The notes under the pieces are model-generated. The model saw nothing but the letters and a program-made list of their open reading frames with translations, was not told the origin of the DNA and made no database searches. From the NCBI GenBank assembly GCA_039820405.1, contig JBCBQC010000023.1:1-64000 (forward strand): 64,000 bases of DNA, given 5' to 3'. How positions within the stretch are numbered: position 1 is the stretch's first letter; every line of letters starts with the position of its first letter. The position numbers and the translations under genes are program-made. Shown here one piece after another: positions 61,812 to 64,000 of the stretch. This DNA comes from CALLVY01 sp937899855 (GTDB lineage Bacteria > Bacteroidota > Bacteroidia > Chitinophagales > Saprospiraceae).

Positions 61812-64000
61812 ATGAACTTCAATCAACTATATCGCCCCTTCGCACTACTGGCACTGGGAATGGTTCTGGTCTTTAGCTCTTGTTTCAACGACCTCAACAC
61901 CGTTCCGATCGATGAGGACGAGATCACTTCCGCCGTCGTCTACGACTCGCCGGAAGCCTACAAGCAAGTGCTGGCCAAACTCTACGCCGGCTTGGCCGTC
62001 AGCGGTCAGGAAGGCCCCGCGGGCAATCCCGACATCAACGGTATCGACGAGGGTTTTTCGACCTACTTGCGCCAGTACTGGAAGGCCCAGGAACTGTCGA
62101 CCGACGAGGCCGTCATCGCCTGGAACGATGGCAACATCCACGATTACCACGAGCAGGATTGGGATTCCCAAAACGAGTTTATCACCGCCATGTACTACCG
62201 GATTTACTACCAAATCCCCCTGTGCAACGAGTTCCTGCGCGAGACGACCGACGAGAAGTTGGACGAGCGGGGCATCGATCAGGCCACCCGGAGCGACATT
62301 GTCTTTTACCGAGCGGAAGCACGTTTTTTGCGGGCTCTGAGCTACTGGCACGCCCTGGACATGTTCCGCAACGTACCCTTCATCACGGAGGAAGACGAAG
62401 TGGGGTCCTTCTTTCCCGAGCGGACCACGGCGCCCGAGCTGTTTGAATACATCGAGTCGGAGCTACTGGCGGTTGAAGGCCAGCTGATGGCTCCCCGTCA
62501 GAACGAATACGGCCGGGCCGATCAAGCGGCCGCCTGGATGGTGCTCGCCAAATTGTACCTCAACGCGCAGGTCTACGTGGGCAGCGATCGGAATACGGAC
62601 TGCATCACCTACTGCAAGCGAATTCTGGACGCTGGCTTTAGCCTGGATCCCGACTACGGCCACATGTTTATGGCCGACAACCACACTTCGGAAGAAATCA
62701 TCTTCCCCATTGCTTTTGACGGTTTGTCGACCCGGACCTGGGGGGGCATGACCTTTGTCATCCACGCGGCCATCGGCGGTACGATGGATGCGGGCTCCTT
62801 TGGTATGGACGGGGGTTGGGGAGGTACCCGGACGACCAGTGCTTTGGTGGAGAAATTCCCCAGTACGGGGCAGAATACCCTGGTGGCGCCCAACGAGGGC
62901 AGTGCCTATCCCGATCTGCACGTTCCTGGTTCTTACCAGGGCTGGAACCCCGAGGATGAGAACACGGTCATTGCCTCGGTCAACGACGATGGCAACTACG
63001 AGGGCTACCTGTACTTTGCCGAAGCGGGTGCTTTCAAAATTACCGATGGTCCCTCCTGGGATGTCGCTTGGGGAGACAGCGACGGCGACGGCATCCTCGA
63101 ACTCGGTGGCAACGACATCAGCGTGGCCGAGCCCGGATTCTACCGTTTGGCCGTCAACCTAAACGACCTCAGCTACCGCATCGACAAGACCGAGTGGGGC
63201 CTGATCGGATCGGCGACGCCCGGTGGTTGGGATGCGGATACCGACATGAGCTACGATGTGGAGGAAGGCGCCTGGACGCTCCGGGTCGACCTGGAGCAGG
63301 GAGCGGTAAAATTCCGCGCCAACGACGGTTGGGACCTCAACTTTGGTGACGACGGAGCGGATGCCCTGCTCGAACTCAACGGGGGCGACATCAGCATTCC
63401 CTCGAAGGGAACCTACCTGTTCAAACTCTACCTGGACAAGCCCGATTATACCTACGCCATCGAAATCCCCGCGCTCGATACGCGCGCCATGTTCCACACC
63501 GATGGACAGACGCTGGACATCAACGACGTATCGCTATTCAACGAAGGCTACGCCATTACGAAGTATACCAACGTAGATTCGGACGGCAATGTGGGATCGG
63601 ATTTGACCTTTCCCGACACCGACTTTCCGATGTTCCGCCTGGCGGACGTTCACCTGATGCTCGCCGAGGCCGTAGTCCGGGGAGGTGCGGGATCGAGTCG
63701 GTCCGAAGCCTTGGATGCGGTCAATGCGGTCATCGAACGGGCTTACGGCGGCAGTGCGGGCAACAACATCACCGATGCCGATTTGACCCTCGACTTTTTG
63801 ATCGACGAGCGCGCCCGGGAATTGTACTGGGAGTGCCACCGTCGGACGGATTTGATCCGCTTTGGCAAATTTAGCGATACCAACTACCTGTGGCCCCTCA
63901 AGGGGGGAGCACCGGAAGGGGTGGCGGTCAGCCAAATCTTCGATGTCTTTCCCATTCCTTCGGCCGACCTGGGTGCCAATCCCAATCTGCGGCAAAACGA
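61812..64000 (+). CDS. RagB/SusD-like lipoprotein with two inserted SusE/F-like modules (3' end cut by window edge)
   Basis: A surface lipoprotein that binds substrate for the adjacent SusC. The lipobox VFSSC places the lipid Cys at residue 24. The SusD N-terminal region has the helical TPR-like core (FYRAEARFLRALSYWHALDM, AAAWMVLAKLYLNAQVY). At about residues 360-552 it is interrupted by two repeats of about 95 residues with the SusE/SusF pattern (VPGSYQGWNPEDEN, FAEAGAFKITDGPSWDVAWG, then GSATPGGWDADTDMSYD and VKFRANDGWDLNFGDDGAD). The SusD fold then resumes (DTRAMFHTDGQ, FRLADVHLMLAEAV, LIDERARELYWECHRRTDLI). The frame stays open to the edge, and the final FPIPSADLGANPNLRQN shows only a few residues are missing. 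The modules hint at starch or alpha-glucan. Confidence 0.9.
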   Translation, partial: MNFNQLYRPFALLALGMVLVFSSCFNDLNTVPIDEDEITSAVVYDSPEAYKQVLAKLYAGLAVSGQEGPAGNPDINGIDEGFSTYLRQYWKAQELSTDEAVIAWNDGNIHDYHEQDWDSQNEFITAMYYRIYYQIPLCNEFLRETTDEKLDERGIDQATRSDIVFYRAEARFLRALSYWHALDMFRNVPFITEEDEVGSFFPERTTAPELFEYIESELLAVEGQLMAPRQNEYGRADQAAAWMVLAKLYLNAQVYVGSDRNTDCITYCKRILDAGFSLDPDYGHMFMADNHTSEEIIFPIAFDGLSTRTWGGMTFVIHAAIGGTMDAGSFGMDGGWGGTRTTSALVEKFPSTGQNTLVAPNEGSAYPDLHVPGSYQGWNPEDENTVIASVNDDGNYEGYLYFAEAGAFKITDGPSWDVAWGDSDGDGILELGGNDISVAEPGFYRLAVNLNDLSYRIDKTEWGLIGSATPGGWDADTDMSYDVEEGAWTLRVDLEQGAVKFRANDGWDLNFGDDGADALLELNGGDISIPSKGTYLFKLYLDKPDYTYAIEIPALDTRAMFHTDGQTLDINDVSLFNEGYAITKYTNVDSDGNVGSDLTFPDTDFPMFRLADVHLMLAEAVVRGGAGSSRSEALDAVNAVIERAYGGSAGNNITDADLTLDFLIDERARELYWECHRRTDLIRFGKFSDTNYLWPLKGGAPEGVAVSQIFDVFPIPSADLGANPNLRQN

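Noticed and set aside
1..64000. tRNA, rRNA, CRISPR arrays, complete insertion sequences, prophage genes
   Set aside because: I looked for T-loop-like motifs, regular short repeats with spacers, transposases and integrases and saw none.

Overview
The window is a dense stretch of chromosome from a GC-rich member of the Bacteroidota, most likely the Saprospiria (Lewinella/Haliscomenobacter-like). The placement is an inference from several features: type IX secretion (T9SS) C-terminal sorting domains, SusC/SusD-type uptake proteins, LytS/LytTR signalling pairs, surface-lipoprotein signals, promoters of the Bacteroidota -33 TTG / -7 TAnnTTTG type, no obvious Shine-Dalgarno sequences, and a high coding GC content broken only by AT-rich intergenic patches. 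There are about 44 genes. I found no rRNA, tRNA, CRISPR array or intact transposase.

Layout. 1-6.1 kb: the N-terminal part of an AT-rich Fic gene, then an envelope block (lptD divergent from an amidase and an MCE/MlaD protein). 6.2-9.9 kb: a large T9SS-secreted protein with a structured upstream region. 9.9-16.5 kb: murB, a small membrane protein, an MsbA-like ABC exporter, a GMC oxidoreductase, a BstA/YfiT-like transferase and an NTF2-fold protein. 16.9-22.4 kb: a Tat-signal HisC-like aminotransferase with a damaged active site, and a lepA - LytS kinase - LytTR regulator operon. 22.5-26.8 kb: a structured, possibly RNA-coding intergenic region, an AraC regulator, an SDR enzyme and a second T9SS protein. 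27-31.5 kb: a four-gene MacAB-like ABC efflux operon. 31.8-38.8 kb: a surface lipoprotein, a Nudix-type regulator, threonine aldolase, a bifunctional-nuclease-family protein, etfBA, a TPR protein, dapF and a small membrane protein. 39.1-45 kb: an HtrA protease, an acyl-CoA carboxylase subunit, a 44-residue membrane protein and a TonB-dependent receptor. 45-52.2 kb: a propeller-type sensor kinase with its LytTR regulator, a BamA-like assembly protein and a small outer-membrane protein. 52.2-55.6 kb: a foldback (MITE-like) element, two facing terminators, a secreted protein with nine Kazal-like repeats, dihydrofolate reductase and a DUF3467 protein. 55.7-64 kb: a membrane-anchored propeller/HTH regulator followed by a SusC-SusD pair whose SusD carries inserted SusE/F-like modules.

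Functional themes. Many of the genes build or serve the outer membrane: LptD, BamA, MlaD, HtrA, TonB/SusC receptors, T9SS cargo and surface lipoproteins. Environmental sensing is by LytS/LytTR pairs and by a kinase-less propeller regulator next to the glycan-uptake genes.

The items most worth a second look are: a 20-bp perfect inverted copy of nearby coding sequence that replaces the PLP-lysine motif of the HisC-like gene; the SusD/SusE-F hybrid; the nine-repeat Kazal protein, whose predicted P1 residues are mostly unsuited to inhibition; the 164-bp foldback element; a candidate structured RNA upstream of lepA; and a 32-bp perfect palindrome upstream of the bifunctional nuclease gene.
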